Of a stretch of 64,000 nt of DNA, positions 1 through 8,699 are shown piece after piece (within the stretch, counting starts at the first letter, position 1; each line of letters opens with the position of its first letter). This DNA is from an uncultured Oscillospiraceae bacterium (lineage in GTDB: Bacteria > Bacillota > Clostridia > Oscillospirales > Oscillospiraceae), in assembly GCA_949935795.1 (NCBI GenBank), contig CATLFX010000006.1, forward strand, positions 18,214 through 82,213. Reading direction: 5' to 3'. The notes under the pieces were generated by a model. It ran no database searches. It saw nothing but the letters and a program-made list of their open reading frames with translations, and had not been told where the DNA came from. The translations under genes and the position numbers were made by a program.

Positions 1-957
1 AGCTGGTATCTGGCGGACAAATACCCCGGCCACCAGATCGCCAGCAGCTACGATCCCGCCGCCATGTTCGAGGAACAGCTGGACAAGTGCGGGGTGGACT
101 ATTTCGATTTTTACTTACTGCACAATGTGTATGAGAACTCCATTCAGGTGTACACGGACTCCCGGTGGGGCATTGTGGACTACTTCGCGGAGCAGAAGCG
201 GCTGGGCCGCATCAAGCACCTGGGCTTCTCCTGCCACGGCAGCCTGGACACCTTGGCCGCCTTCCTGGACTACTGCGGGGACAAGATGGAGTTCTGCCAG
301 CTCCAGCTGAACTACCTGGACTGGACCCTCCAGCAGGGGAAGGAGAAATATGAGCTGCTCACCGACCGGGGAATCGCCGTGTGGGTGATGGAGCCCATCC
401 GGGGCGGCAAGCTGGCCAGCCTGTCCCAGGAACAGATGGAGACTCTGCGCCGCCTCCGGCCCGATGACAGCGCCGCCGCCTGGGCTCTGCGGTTCCTCCA
501 GGGCCTGTCCAATGTGAAGATGATCCTCAGCGGCATGTCCAACCTGGAGCAGATGGTGGAGAACGTGGACACCTTCACCCAGGACCGTCCGCTGACCGCC
601 TCAGAGATCGGCGCCCTGCTGGCCCTGGCGGAGGATATGAAGGACGCCATCCCCTGCACCGCCTGCCGCTACTGCTGCGACGGCTGTCCCATGGGGCTGG
701 ACATCCCCGCCATGATCGCCGCCTGCAACGAGGCCCGATTTGCCCTCAGCTCGGGCATCCGCATGCGCTTTGACGCCCTGCCGGAGGACAAGCGGCCCGC
801 CGCCTGCATCGCCTGCGGCAAGTGCGCCCAGATCTGTCCCCAGGGCATCGATGTTCCCGCCGTCCTCAAGGAGCTGGCCCAGGCCATGGAGAAGATCCCC
901 GACTGGGCCCAGGTGTGCCGCCAGCGGGAAGAGGCGGCCCGGCGGGACCGGGGCTGA
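1..957 (+). CDS. Aldo/keto reductase with C-terminal 4Fe-4S domain (5' truncated)
   Basis: The reading frame is open from the first base, so the N-terminal part of the gene lies outside the window. The visible part is the second half of an aldo/keto reductase (AKR) barrel: a strand with DYFDFYLLHN, then KHLGFSCHG and later WVMEPIRGGKLA, followed by a helical end. The C-terminal 100 residues carry two cysteine clusters, CTACRYCCDGCP and CIACGKCAQICP, which fit 4Fe-4S binding. Family knowledge: such ferredoxin-domain AKRs are common in gut Clostridia and are assumed to reduce carbonyl substrates with electrons relayed through the clusters; the substrate is not known. It ends at a TGA before a bidirectional terminator shared with the convergent PHP gene. 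Confidence 0.9.
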   Translation, partial: SWYLADKYPGHQIASSYDPAAMFEEQLDKCGVDYFDFYLLHNVYENSIQVYTDSRWGIVDYFAEQKRLGRIKHLGFSCHGSLDTLAAFLDYCGDKMEFCQLQLNYLDWTLQQGKEKYELLTDRGIAVWVMEPIRGGKLASLSQEQMETLRRLRPDDSAAAWALRFLQGLSNVKMILSGMSNLEQMVENVDTFTQDRPLTASEIGALLALAEDMKDAIPCTACRYCCDGCPMGLDIPAMIAACNEARFALSSGIRMRFDALPEDKRPAACIACGKCAQICPQGIDVPAVLKELAQAMEKIPDWAQVCRQREEAARRDRG

Positions 958-991
958 CGCCCCTCTCCCCTTCCGCCGCTCCGTCAGTCAA

Positions 992-1044
992 AAACAGGCC
1001 CCGTCCTTTGGTCAGCGCCAAAAGACGGGGCCGTTCTTGTTTTA
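992..1044. terminator. Bidirectional terminator between AKR and PHP genes
   Basis: A 9-bp G+C stem, GGCCCCGTC (997-1005) with GACGGGGCC (1024-1032), is extended by CTTTGG/CCAAA pairing. An A-run on the left serves as the T-run for the minus-strand gene and a weaker T-rich tract follows on the right. Confidence 0.75.
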
Positions 1045-1052
1045 GACAGACT

Positions 1053-1772
1053 TCAGAATCCGATGAAGGCCTTAAATGCCTCCACGTCCGTGTTGAGGAT
1101 CAGCTTCTCCTCAAAATCCACCGCGCTGAGCAGGGCGCAGGCCGCGTCAAACCGGCCCACCGCGCTGGGGTCATGGGCGTCGGAGTTGACGATAATGGGG
1201 ACCTCATACCGCCGGCACAGGGACAGCATCTCCTTGTAATTTTTCACACAGCCAGGGCGGCTGTCCGGGTGGCGCAGGGAGCTGTTGTTCACCTCCAGCG
1301 CCACATGGCATTCCTTCGCCGCCCGAACCAGCCGGTCATACTCCAGCGGGGTCTGGTCGCTGTCCGGATGGGAGACAAAGCACACCTTCTCATGCCTCAT
1401 GCAGGAGATCAGGTTATCCGTATTCTTCTCCGCCCCCGCGTCCTTGTAGCACAGCAGATGAATGCCCACAATGGCGTAATCCAGCCGCTTCAAATACCGC
1501 TGGGGCAGGGACAGGCTCCCATCGTCCAGCACGTTCACTTCACAGCCGTGGACAATCTCCACCCCGGACAGGCGGCGGGGCACCGCCGTCAGATTGCAGA
1601 AATAGATGGGGTCGCAGGTCCCCGGAATCCCCGGGCCGTGCTCACTGATCCCCAAAAGGTCCAGCCCCCGCTCCCCCGCCGCCGCGGCCATCTCCCGGAT
1701 GGTGCCGTAGGCGTGGCCGCTGGCCAGGGTGTGGGTGTGGATATCCAGCCGAAGCGCGCTTGTGTCTATCAT
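1053..1772 (-). CDS. PHP-domain phosphoesterase (YcdX-like)
   Basis: A 239-aa protein of the PHP superfamily. The metal-binding motifs are all visible in order: DIHTHT near residue 10, an SEHG motif near 43, GCEVN near 77, SHPD near 135 and NSDAHD near 197. This set fits the trinuclear-zinc YcdX/PolX-type phosphoesterases, usually about 245 aa, and the histidinol-phosphatase-like group. The in vivo substrate cannot be told from sequence. The start is an ATG preceded by AAGGAG at a suitable distance (minus strand, about 1780-1787). It stands alone, divergent from rubrerythrin and convergent with the reductase. Confidence 0.9.
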   Translation of the reverse strand: MIDTSALRLDIHTHTLASGHAYGTIREMAAAAGERGLDLLGISEHGPGIPGTCDPIYFCNLTAVPRRLSGVEIVHGCEVNVLDDGSLSLPQRYLKRLDYAIVGIHLLCYKDAGAEKNTDNLISCMRHEKVCFVSHPDSDQTPLEYDRLVRAAKECHVALEVNNSSLRHPDSRPGCVKNYKEMLSLCRRYEVPIIVNSDAHDPSAVGRFDAACALLSAVDFEEKLILNTDVEAFKAFIGF

Positions 1773-1840
1773 CTGTGATTACTCCTTAAATAATAGAATT
1801 GCCGGAATGCCTCCCGGCCGAAAAAATATGGAAAAAACAC

Positions 1841-1869
1841 TTGCAATTCCATCGGCGTTCTGGTATAGT
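1841..1869 (+). promoter_or_regulatory. rubrerythrin promoter
   Basis: TTGCAA at 1841-1846 and TATAGT at 1864-1869 are separated by 17 bp, and TGG directly before the -10 makes it an extended -10 (TGn) promoter. The predicted start of transcription is near 1876. Confidence 0.8.
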
Positions 1870-1873
1870 TAAA

Positions 1874-1888
1874 TAAGAATGATTCTCA
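1874..1888. promoter_or_regulatory. PerR/Fur-type operator over the rubrerythrin start site
   Basis: TAAGAAT-G-ATTCTCA is a 7-1-7 inverted repeat in which 6 of 7 positions pair, the geometry of PerR and Fur boxes. It covers the expected transcription start of rubrerythrin, where a bound repressor would block initiation. PerR control of rubrerythrin is established in Clostridium; here the regulator itself is not in the window, so PerR versus Fur is open. Confidence 0.65.
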
Positions 1889-1942
1889 ATAAGGGAATCT
1901 CTCAAACCGTCCTACATATTAAAAATCAGGAGGAATACCATC

Positions 1943-2476
1943 ATGGAACTGAAGGGCAGCAAAACCGAGGCCAATCTGTGGAAAGCGTTCGCCGGGGAGT
2001 CCCAGGCCCGCAACAAGTACACCTACTTCGCCAGCCAGGCCCGCAAAGAGGGCTACGAGCAGATCGCGGCCATCTTCGAGGAGACCGCCGGCAACGAGAA
2101 GGAGCACGCCAAGCTGTGGTTCAAGGCCCTGGGCGGCATCTGCACCACCGCTGAGAACCTGATCGCCGCCGCCGAGGGCGAGCACGAGGAGTGGACCGAG
2201 ATGTACAAGGAGATGGCGGCCACCGCCCGGGAGGAGGGCTTCATCGCCCTGGCCGACACCTTTGACGCCGTGGCCAAGATCGAGAAGAGCCACGAGGACC
2301 GCTACGTGAAGCTGGCTGAGAACCTGGCCAACAGCGAGGTCTTCAAGCGCTCCGAGGTCAAGGTGTGGTACTGCCGCAACTGCGGCCACCTGGAGTACGG
2401 CCTGGAGGCCCCCGCCGAGTGCCCCGTCTGCGCCCACGCCCAGTCTTTCTTTGAGCTCAAGGCTGAGAATTACTGA
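1943..2476 (+). CDS. rbr: Rubrerythrin
   Basis: A 177-aa rubrerythrin. The N-terminal 140 residues form the ferritin-like di-iron four-helix bundle, with E-x2-R/H spaced Glu and His ligands (for example FEETAGNEKEHAK), and the C-terminus is a rubredoxin-like domain with CRNCG and CPVC supplying four Fe ligands. The enzyme reduces hydrogen peroxide to water in the cytoplasm of anaerobes using electrons from NADH via rubredoxin-type carriers. Start ATG has AGGAGG at 1928-1933. It is monocistronic, with a promoter overlapped by a PerR/Fur-like box and a strong terminator behind it, which matches a peroxide-inducible single gene. Confidence 0.95.
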   Translation: MELKGSKTEANLWKAFAGESQARNKYTYFASQARKEGYEQIAAIFEETAGNEKEHAKLWFKALGGICTTAENLIAAAEGEHEEWTEMYKEMAATAREEGFIALADTFDAVAKIEKSHEDRYVKLAENLANSEVFKRSEVKVWYCRNCGHLEYGLEAPAECPVCAHAQSFFELKAENY

Positions 2477-2488
2477 TCCCGTCCCGTC

Positions 2489-2524
2489 AAAAGGGCCGTG
2501 CCTTCCAGGAGGCGCGGCCCTTTT
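2489..2524 (+). terminator. Terminator of rubrerythrin
   Basis: AAAGGGCCGTGCC and GGCGCGGCCCTTT form a GC-rich stem with an 8-base loop, followed by a T-run at 2521-2524. Confidence 0.85.
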
Positions 2525-2622
2525 CCTATCCGGCCTTCCCCGCCGTGAATTTTTCCATCCTGGGCCGATCCATCGGCAAATCCGCCCGTTCCCGCATATA
2601 CTGGGGCAAAGGGGGGCTTGGT

Positions 2623-2898
2623 ATGAGGCGGTGCGGCGGAAATTCTTCTCAGGCGCAGGGCAGCAATCTGGTGGCCGTCGCCGCGGCCCTGTCCATTTTC
2701 ATCGCCCAGGGCAAAACGCCGGACGAACTGGCCATATTGGCCTCCCTCTTCGACCTGATGCGCAGCAATATCGCGCTGATGGCGGTGAACACGGCCAGCG
2801 ACGACATACAGCCCAACCTGAGCAACACCGGCTCCGCTGCCGACCGGGCCGGGTTCTTCGACTCCCTCATCGGCCCCTCGTCCGATCTCTTTGGATGA
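2623..2898 (+). CDS. Small hypothetical protein, DUF6774-like
   Basis: A 91-aa protein. The open frame extends upstream to 2545, but the ATG at 2623 has AAGGGGGG about 6 bases before it and gives the family-like N-terminus MRRCGG. The recognisable core is an amphipathic helix pair, [20 protein letters not shown] followed by [19 protein letters not shown], resembling the short DUF6774 domain of clostridial proteins, which has no known function. The C-terminal 30 residues are low in pattern. Its last 32 bases overlap the 3' end of the convergent uridine phosphorylase gene, so the true stop position deserves care. Confidence 0.6.
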   Translation: MRRCGGNSSQAQGSNLVAVAAALSIFIAQGKTPDELAILASLFDLMRSNIALMAVNTASDDIQPNLSNTGSAADRAGFFDSLIGPSSDLFG

Positions 2899-3640
2899 GC
2901 AGCTTCACCGCCTCGATCCCCACCCGGATGGCGGACTCGGTGTCCTCGTCCCGTGCCTGGTCCAGCCCGGCGGCGTTGCGCTCCTGGTTCCAGATCACGT
3001 GGAACGCCGACCCGCACCGTACGCCCCGGGCGGCGGCCACGGTGAACAGCGCCGCGCTCTCCATCTCGGAGGCCAGCACGCCCAGGCGCTTCCAGGCCTC
3101 CCACTTGCTCTCCAGCTCGTAGGACACCGGCATACGCCCCGGCGAGTGCTGGCCGTAGAAGGAGTCCTTGCACTGCACCACCCCGGCGTGCCAGCGGCGG
3201 CCCGACGCTTTGGCCGCGTCCACCAGGGCGGCGAGCACCTCATAGTCCGCCACCGCCGGGAACTCCAGGGGGGCATATTCCCGGCTGGTACCCTCCATCC
3301 GCACCGCCCCGGTGGCAATGACGATGTCGCCGCTGGACACATCCAGCTTAATGCCTCCGCAGGTGCCCACCCGGACGAAGGTGTCCGCCCCCAGGTTGGC
3401 CAGCTCCTCCATGGCGATGGCGGCGGAGGGCCCGCCGATGCCGGTGGAGGTGACGGTCACCCTCTCCCCCAGCAGGGTCCCGGTATAAGTGACATACTCC
3501 CGGTTGGTGGTCACATGGACGGGGTTGTCAAAATAGCGGGCGATCTTCTCGCTCCGGCCCGGGTCGCCGGGGAGCAGACAGTACCGCCCCACCTCGCCCT
3601 CTTTGCAGTTGATGTGAAACTGCCGTTCAGACGCGATCAT
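2867..3640 (-). CDS. udp: Uridine phosphorylase-like nucleoside phosphorylase
   Basis: A 257-aa PNP/UDP-family phosphorylase. It shows the phosphate-binding motif [10 protein letters not shown], the VGTCGGI core strand, and the substrate-site region [10 protein letters not shown] near residue 195. The length matches bacterial uridine phosphorylases (about 253 aa), which cleave uridine with phosphate to uracil and ribose-1-phosphate in pyrimidine salvage. The frame is open for 49 further codons upstream, but the ATG at 3640 has AAAGAGGTG just before it and lies 34 bases downstream of a good promoter -10, so the shorter start is chosen. Exact base specificity (uridine versus purine nucleosides) is inferred. 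Confidence 0.88.
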   Translation of the reverse strand: MIASERQFHINCKEGEVGRYCLLPGDPGRSEKIARYFDNPVHVTTNREYVTYTGTLLGERVTVTSTGIGGPSAAIAMEELANLGADTFVRVGTCGGIKLDVSSGDIVIATGAVRMEGTSREYAPLEFPAVADYEVLAALVDAAKASGRRWHAGVVQCKDSFYGQHSPGRMPVSYELESKWEAWKRLGVLASEMESAALFTVAAARGVRCGSAFHVIWNQERNAAGLDQARDEDTESAIRVGIEAVKLLIQRDRTRGR

Positions 3641-3673
3641 GGCCGCACCTCTTTCCTCATTTTTGATAATTAC

Positions 3674-3702
3674 ATTATACCGCCTGCTCCGGGAAAAAGC
3701 AA
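3674..3702 (-). promoter_or_regulatory. Promoter of uridine phosphorylase
   Basis: On the minus strand TTGCTT (3702-3697) and TATAAT (3679-3674) are separated by 17 bp, 34 bases upstream of the chosen ATG. Confidence 0.75.
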
Positions 3703-3774
3703 GGCACATCGCCGGGGCAGTGAAGCGCTCATCCGGCGCGGCTGTAAAATTTTCCGTGGAAACGCCGATTCTGA

Positions 3775-3803
3775 TTGACAGGACCACTCCGGCATATTAC
3801 AAT
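3775..3803 (+). promoter_or_regulatory. Promoter of the M60 protease operon
   Basis: Consensus TTGACA at 3775-3780 and TACAAT at 3798-3803 with a 17-bp spacer. It leaves a leader of about 55 bases before the ATG at 3865. Confidence 0.8.
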
Positions 3804-3864
3804 AAAGTCCCACATAATTATTTGATTTACATAACGTGGAAGCGATCAGTAAGGAGTGGCAAAT

Positions 3865-6800
3865 ATGAAAACAGCGAAGCGATTGATTTCCGGGATGCTC
3901 AGCCTGTTGATGGTGTGCTCCCTCTGCCTGACGGGCCTGCCCGTCTCCGCCAGAGCGGACGACGCCCCGGCCCTCACCGGCTCCATCGGGCTCATCCTCC
4001 GGTTCGACCTGCCCCAGACGCCGGAAAACGCCGCCGGACGGGATATCCGGCTCCAGGTCACCAGCGGCGGGAAGGACATCACCGTTCCCCTCCCTGACGG
4101 AACGGCGGACGTTCCCGTTGAGGTGGACAACATCAGCGGCGCCCCGCTGACCAACGAGAACGTATTGGGCTATTATAAGGTAGCGCTCACCGGCCTGCCC
4201 GCCGGACAGACCTATCAGGTGGCTCTCACCGGGACGGGCTATAAGACCTTCCAAACCTCCGTCAAGCTGGAGGGCTTCTCAAAGCTCCTCATCGCGGGCA
4301 CCGGGGGCGGCACCTTCTCCCTGGGCGATGTAAACGGCGACGGCAAAATCGACAAGGCTGACCTGACCGCCATGGACGGCAAGCTGGGCGGGGACGACCT
4401 CGCCTATGACCTCAACGGAGACGGCAAGGTGGACGCCGTCGATCTGGCCTACATCAGCCACAACATCGGCTTCACCGGCCAGGTCCAGGCGCTGGACACC
4501 GCCGCCATCGTCTCTCCCACACTGGACACCAATGCCGTCACCATTGAGGGCAGCACGGCCAGCCTGTTTCAGGACGAGGGCGAGGTGAAGCTGACCCCAA
4601 AAACGGCGGACGCAAAAAAGATCTCCCTGCCCATTGACCTTGGCGCGAACGCTGTGGAGATGAGCCAGATCCAGATCACCTGCCCCGACGCCTCCGGCGC
4701 TGTCCAGAAGGGAACGGCCCTGGTGGAGCTGGAGGATAAAACCACTCTTACCGTGCCCTTTGGCGCCACCCTCCCCGAGGGAGTCCACGCCATCGGCAGG
4801 ACCGTGGGAGAGCGGGTGATTACCATCGACCTGGGCAAGCGGGTGCCGGTGAAGAAGGTCACCATCACCGTCACCGCCACCCAGGGCAACGCTGGGTTTG
4901 CCGTGGTGCGCCAAATCGAGTTTTTAAAGGACATCGTGCCGGAAAATCCCAAAAACGACCAGCCCCGGATTGTGTCCGCCGTGCCGGGGGACAAGCAGGT
5001 GGCCTTGGAGTGGACCGCCGTGCGCAACATCACCGGCTATGTCATCCACTACGGCACCAGCGGCAAGCTGGACCGGCAGATGCCCGCCAGCTCCACCCAG
5101 GCCACGGTCACGGGGCTGGAGAACCTGAAATCCTACCAGTTCCAGGTCACCCCCGTCAACGACGAATGGAGCGGTATGCCCTCGGCGGCGGTGTCCGCCA
5201 CACCCCAGCCCTCCAAGGTTCCCGGCGCGCCCTCCAATATTTCCGTGACCCCCGCCGACCAGTCCCTGCGGCTGAGCTGGGGCAAAACCGAGGACGCCGC
5301 CTATTACCAGGTGTTCTACCGCGAGAAGGGGCAGAATGACTTTGCCCAGTACGGAGGCAATCTCTCCGGCACCTCCGCTTTCCTCACCGAGCTCACCAAC
5401 GGCACTGCCTATGAGGTGGCCGTGAAGGCGGGCAACGGCAAGGGCACAGGCCCCTACTCCGCCATTGCCTCCGGCACCCCCAAGAAGGAGTCGCTGGACA
5501 TGCCCGACCTGCCCCAGCAGGACCGCATTGACAACAGCCACGTAATCGAGGTCACGATGACCAATCCCAACAATGTAAACCGAAGCCTCTGCCCCGGCTT
5601 TGCCCCCAAGCAGGTGGTGGACGGCGACGCGGCCACCTACTGGGTCGCCCGGTCCTTCTGGGAGAGCATGGAGTTTACCTACACCTTTGATGAGCCTCAG
5701 GACATGAACTACGCCATCTGGGTCCCCTATCTCCAGGGCGACTATAAGTACATGATGGCCCGCTACTCGGTGACGGCCAAGGACGAGGAGGGCAATGTGA
5801 TCTCCTCCGGCACCTATCCGGCTCCCGCGATGACAGACAAAAACTACTCGGTGCTCACCTTCCCCATGGTCAAGGGAGTGAAGCAGCTGTCCATCAGCCT
5901 GGCCCAGGTGGAGGGGCGCAGGTCGGTCAATATCGCCGAGATGGCCTTCTACAAAAGCGACACTCTGGCGGAGGATATCGCCGCCCTCTTCACCGACGGC
6001 TCCTTCACCGCCCTCAAGAGCGGCGTGACCCCGGAGCAGGTCAGCGGCCTGTCCGACCGGCTGGAGGCCAGGGCCGACTTCTACCTGGACCTGGAGCGCA
6101 TGCGCGACGAGGTGAAGCTGGCCCAGGCGCTGCTGGACGGCGGCGCCTCCGCCCTGGGCCTGGTCAAAAACGACTTCCAGCGCCGGGACGGCAGTCTGGA
6201 CAGCCAGTTTGGCCAGAGCGCCAGCAATCTCCAGCCTCTGGGGGTGACCGCCAAGGCGGGGGCCGCAGTGGCCGTCTACGCCCAGCTGCCCGGCGACAAA
6301 CCGGTATACCTGATCCCCACCCAGTACTACGGCGAGTCCGGCATCTGGCGGGGCGCGGCCATTGAACTGGTGAACGGCCGCAACTACATCACCGTGCCCC
6401 AGATCGGCTCCCTGACCGATGAGCGGGGCGGCCCGCTGTACCTCACCTACGCCGGAGAAAATCCCCAGGGCATCAAGCTCCAGGTTCGGGGAGACAGCGG
6501 CGCCTTCACCGTGCCCGTGCTGGAGCTGTCCAACTGGTACAAGATGGATGAGGCCGCCCGCAAAGCCGCCGTCCGGACCTATGTGACCCAGCTGGAGTCC
6601 TATGTGAGCGCCTTGAATTCCCCCAATTTGCAGCTTGACATCCGCAACGTCACCGAGATCTCCACCCCCAGCGTGCTGCTGTCCATCCCCGCCTCCCAGG
6701 CGCTGTCCGGGCTGAAGGGGCCCGGCGCGTCGGCGGATCAGATGGCCGACGCCATGTATCAGAACGTGCTGGCCTGGGAGGACGAGCTCTTCGTGGCCAA

Positions 6801-8685
6801 CAAGGTCCAGGGCACCATCGGCTCCGATATGAAGACAGCCGATTACCGCTATCCCATGACCACCCGCCAGAACATCCGCTACATGCGCATGTTCGCCGGG
6901 GCCTTCATGTACGCCGCCGGAAACCATGTGGGCGTGGGCTTCGGCTCCACCTCCGGGCTGGTGTGCGGCAAACCTGTGTCCGCCACCGGCCAGGGCAAGG
7001 CCAACGGCCTGTTCGGCTGGGGCATCGCCCATGAGATCGGCCACAACATGGACAAGCTGGGCAAGGCGGAGATCACCAACAATATCTACTCCCTGGCAAT
7101 TCAGGCCTACGACGGCGGCTCCATGGCCCTGCCCACCCGGCTGACCAACAGCAATATCTGGGATAAAGTCTATGAAAAGACCGCCGCTGGGCGGCCCGGC
7201 TCCGCCGGAAACGTGTTCGTCCAGCTGGGCATGTACTGGCAGCTCCACCTGGCCTACGACAACGGAGACCAGCCGCTGAATTTCTTCAATCAGTTCTTCA
7301 AGGCCTGGAAGGCCGGAGAATTCAAGGACGGCTTCACCTATGACGAACGGGTGGCCCTCATCGCCTCCAAGACGGCCAACAAGAACCTGACGCAGTTCTT
7401 CACCCGCTGGGGCATGACCCTGGGCGGGGAGGCAGAAAAAGCCATGGCGGCTCTGCCCAAAGAGGAGCGCGCCGTCTGGTATCTCAACGACGGTTCCTAC
7501 GCCGCGCGGCTGGCGGGGACCAAAAAGGCCGATATGTCCGTCACCCTGTCCGCCGAGGTCAAGGAAAATAAAGCCACGTTGACCATCCAGGGCGGAAATG
7601 AGTCCATCCTGGGCTATGAAATCCATCGGAACGGCAAGTCCATCGCCTTTACCACCGGGACAACCTACACCGACGATCTGGGCCCCGCCAACAACCTGAC
7701 CTACGCCTACAGTGTGGTTCCCGTGGACAAGCTGGGCAACATGGGCGATGAGGCCAAGGCCAACGAGGTGCGCGTCGCCTGGGATACCGCCATCGACTCC
7801 AGCCGGTACGACGTGGCCCTGGAGAACGGCACGGCCACCTTTACCATGAAGAACGGCGCGGTCCCCGTCACCGGCGTGAAAATCACCGGGACAGCGCTGG
7901 CCGGAACCTACACCGTGGAGATCAAGGCCAGCGCCTCCGACGCCAATTGGACAACCGTCAAAACCGGCGGGCTTTCCGGCAGCGAGACGGTGGGCTACTT
8001 CACCAAGCCCAAGGCGGACGCCTCCGACACCCGCATTTGGACCTACGACGCGGCGGTGGTGCGGGTCACGGGACTTCCCGAGAAGGCCCAGGCCGTCCTG
8101 CTGAGCGACCCCGGCGACCGGGTGGACTTCTACGGCGAAGGGGCCGTGGCGGGCAGGCTGGCCAACGACTACACCTACACGGACGAGAAAAACAAGACAC
8201 AGACCATTAAAAAGGGTACGCTGGTCATCATAGGGACCTATCGCGGCGACCCGGTGTACAATTTCGTGGAGATCAAAGGCCGGTACGACACCACCGGCGA
8301 AGCCCAGGAGGACGAAGCGGGCGGCGGCGCCACTCAGACAGAGCGGCTGATGAACGGCTATTCCCTGCTCTTCGCCGAGATCCCCGCAGACGGCGCGGTA
8401 AGCGACATCAGCGACGGCTTCTGGCTCTTTGTGCCCGACCTGGAGGCGGAGAAAAAGCTGATGGAACAGAGCGCCCCGCAGTCTGACACGGACGGCCCGG
8501 CCCAGGACGATCCGCAGAACAGCGCTCTCCCCCAGGGCCCGATGGAAATCAGCGCGGTACTCCGCCGCACCGACACCCCCAGCAGCGCGGAAGAAGACCG
8601 AAACACCAGCCGGACGCTTTGGGTCAGCTTCCCCGGCTATGACAACCTGCCCCAGATCGATCTGAAGGGCGGGGCCGCCCAATGA
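3865..8685 (+). CDS. Secreted M60-family (enhancin/mucinase-like) metalloprotease with dockerin and Fn3 domains
   Basis: A 1606-aa exported protein. A signal peptide (MKTAKRLISGMLSLLMVCSL, cleaved near SARA) is followed by a dockerin-like pair of calcium loops, DVNGDGKID at 155-163 and DLNGDGKVD at 182-190. Two fibronectin III domains lie at about 367-449 and 453-540, a discoidin-like carbohydrate-binding region at about 560-700, and the M60 catalytic domain at about 795-1210 with H1056-E1057-x-x-H1060 and E1069, the HExxH-x8-E gluzincin pattern. A further Fn3-like domain follows at about 1225-1305. M60 proteases cut mucin-type O-glycoproteins, so host mucin is the likely target. The ATG at 3865 has AAGGAG at 3851-3856. 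An N-terminal dockerin is unusual. It is followed without gap by an SLH-protein gene. Confidence 0.9.
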   Translation: MKTAKRLISGMLSLLMVCSLCLTGLPVSARADDAPALTGSIGLILRFDLPQTPENAAGRDIRLQVTSGGKDITVPLPDGTADVPVEVDNISGAPLTNENVLGYYKVALTGLPAGQTYQVALTGTGYKTFQTSVKLEGFSKLLIAGTGGGTFSLGDVNGDGKIDKADLTAMDGKLGGDDLAYDLNGDGKVDAVDLAYISHNIGFTGQVQALDTAAIVSPTLDTNAVTIEGSTASLFQDEGEVKLTPKTADAKKISLPIDLGANAVEMSQIQITCPDASGAVQKGTALVELEDKTTLTVPFGATLPEGVHAIGRTVGERVITIDLGKRVPVKKVTITVTATQGNAGFAVVRQIEFLKDIVPENPKNDQPRIVSAVPGDKQVALEWTAVRNITGYVIHYGTSGKLDRQMPASSTQATVTGLENLKSYQFQVTPVNDEWSGMPSAAVSATPQPSKVPGAPSNISVTPADQSLRLSWGKTEDAAYYQVFYREKGQNDFAQYGGNLSGTSAFLTELTNGTAYEVAVKAGNGKGTGPYSAIASGTPKKESLDMPDLPQQDRIDNSHVIEVTMTNPNNVNRSLCPGFAPKQVVDGDAATYWVARSFWESMEFTYTFDEPQDMNYAIWVPYLQGDYKYMMARYSVTAKDEEGNVISSGTYPAPAMTDKNYSVLTFPMVKGVKQLSISLAQVEGRRSVNIAEMAFYKSDTLAEDIAALFTDGSFTALKSGVTPEQVSGLSDRLEARADFYLDLERMRDEVKLAQALLDGGASALGLVKNDFQRRDGSLDSQFGQSASNLQPLGVTAKAGAAVAVYAQLPGDKPVYLIPTQYYGESGIWRGAAIELVNGRNYITVPQIGSLTDERGGPLYLTYAGENPQGIKLQVRGDSGAFTVPVLELSNWYKMDEAARKAAVRTYVTQLESYVSALNSPNLQLDIRNVTEISTPSVLLSIPASQALSGLKGPGASADQMADAMYQNVLAWEDELFVANKVQGTIGSDMKTADYRYPMTTRQNIRYMRMFAGAFMYAAGNHVGVGFGSTSGLVCGKPVSATGQGKANGLFGWGIAHEIGHNMDKLGKAEITNNIYSLAIQAYDGGSMALPTRLTNSNIWDKVYEKTAAGRPGSAGNVFVQLGMYWQLHLAYDNGDQPLNFFNQFFKAWKAGEFKDGFTYDERVALIASKTANKNLTQFFTRWGMTLGGEAEKAMAALPKEERAVWYLNDGSYAARLAGTKKADMSVTLSAEVKENKATLTIQGGNESILGYEIHRNGKSIAFTTGTTYTDDLGPANNLTYAYSVVPVDKLGNMGDEAKANEVRVAWDTAIDSSRYDVALENGTATFTMKNGAVPVTGVKITGTALAGTYTVEIKASASDANWTTVKTGGLSGSETVGYFTKPKADASDTRIWTYDAAVVRVTGLPEKAQAVLLSDPGDRVDFYGEGAVAGRLANDYTYTDEKNKTQTIKKGTLVIIGTYRGDPVYNFVEIKGRYDTTGEAQEDEAGGGATQTERLMNGYSLLFAEIPADGAVSDISDGFWLFVPDLEAEKKLMEQSAPQSDTDGPAQDDPQNSALPQGPMEISAVLRRTDTPSSAEEDRNTSRTLWVSFPGYDNLPQIDLKGGAAQ

Positions 8686-8699
8686 GGAGGTTTACATCC

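Noticed and set aside
4924..8682. 1252-codon open frame antisense to the M60 protease
   Set aside because: It is a shadow of a GC-rich gene: no ribosome site, no domain, low-complexity Gly/Val/His-rich translation. The same holds for long antisense frames at 16817-18802, 21717-25412, 25210-27789 and 36054-38117.
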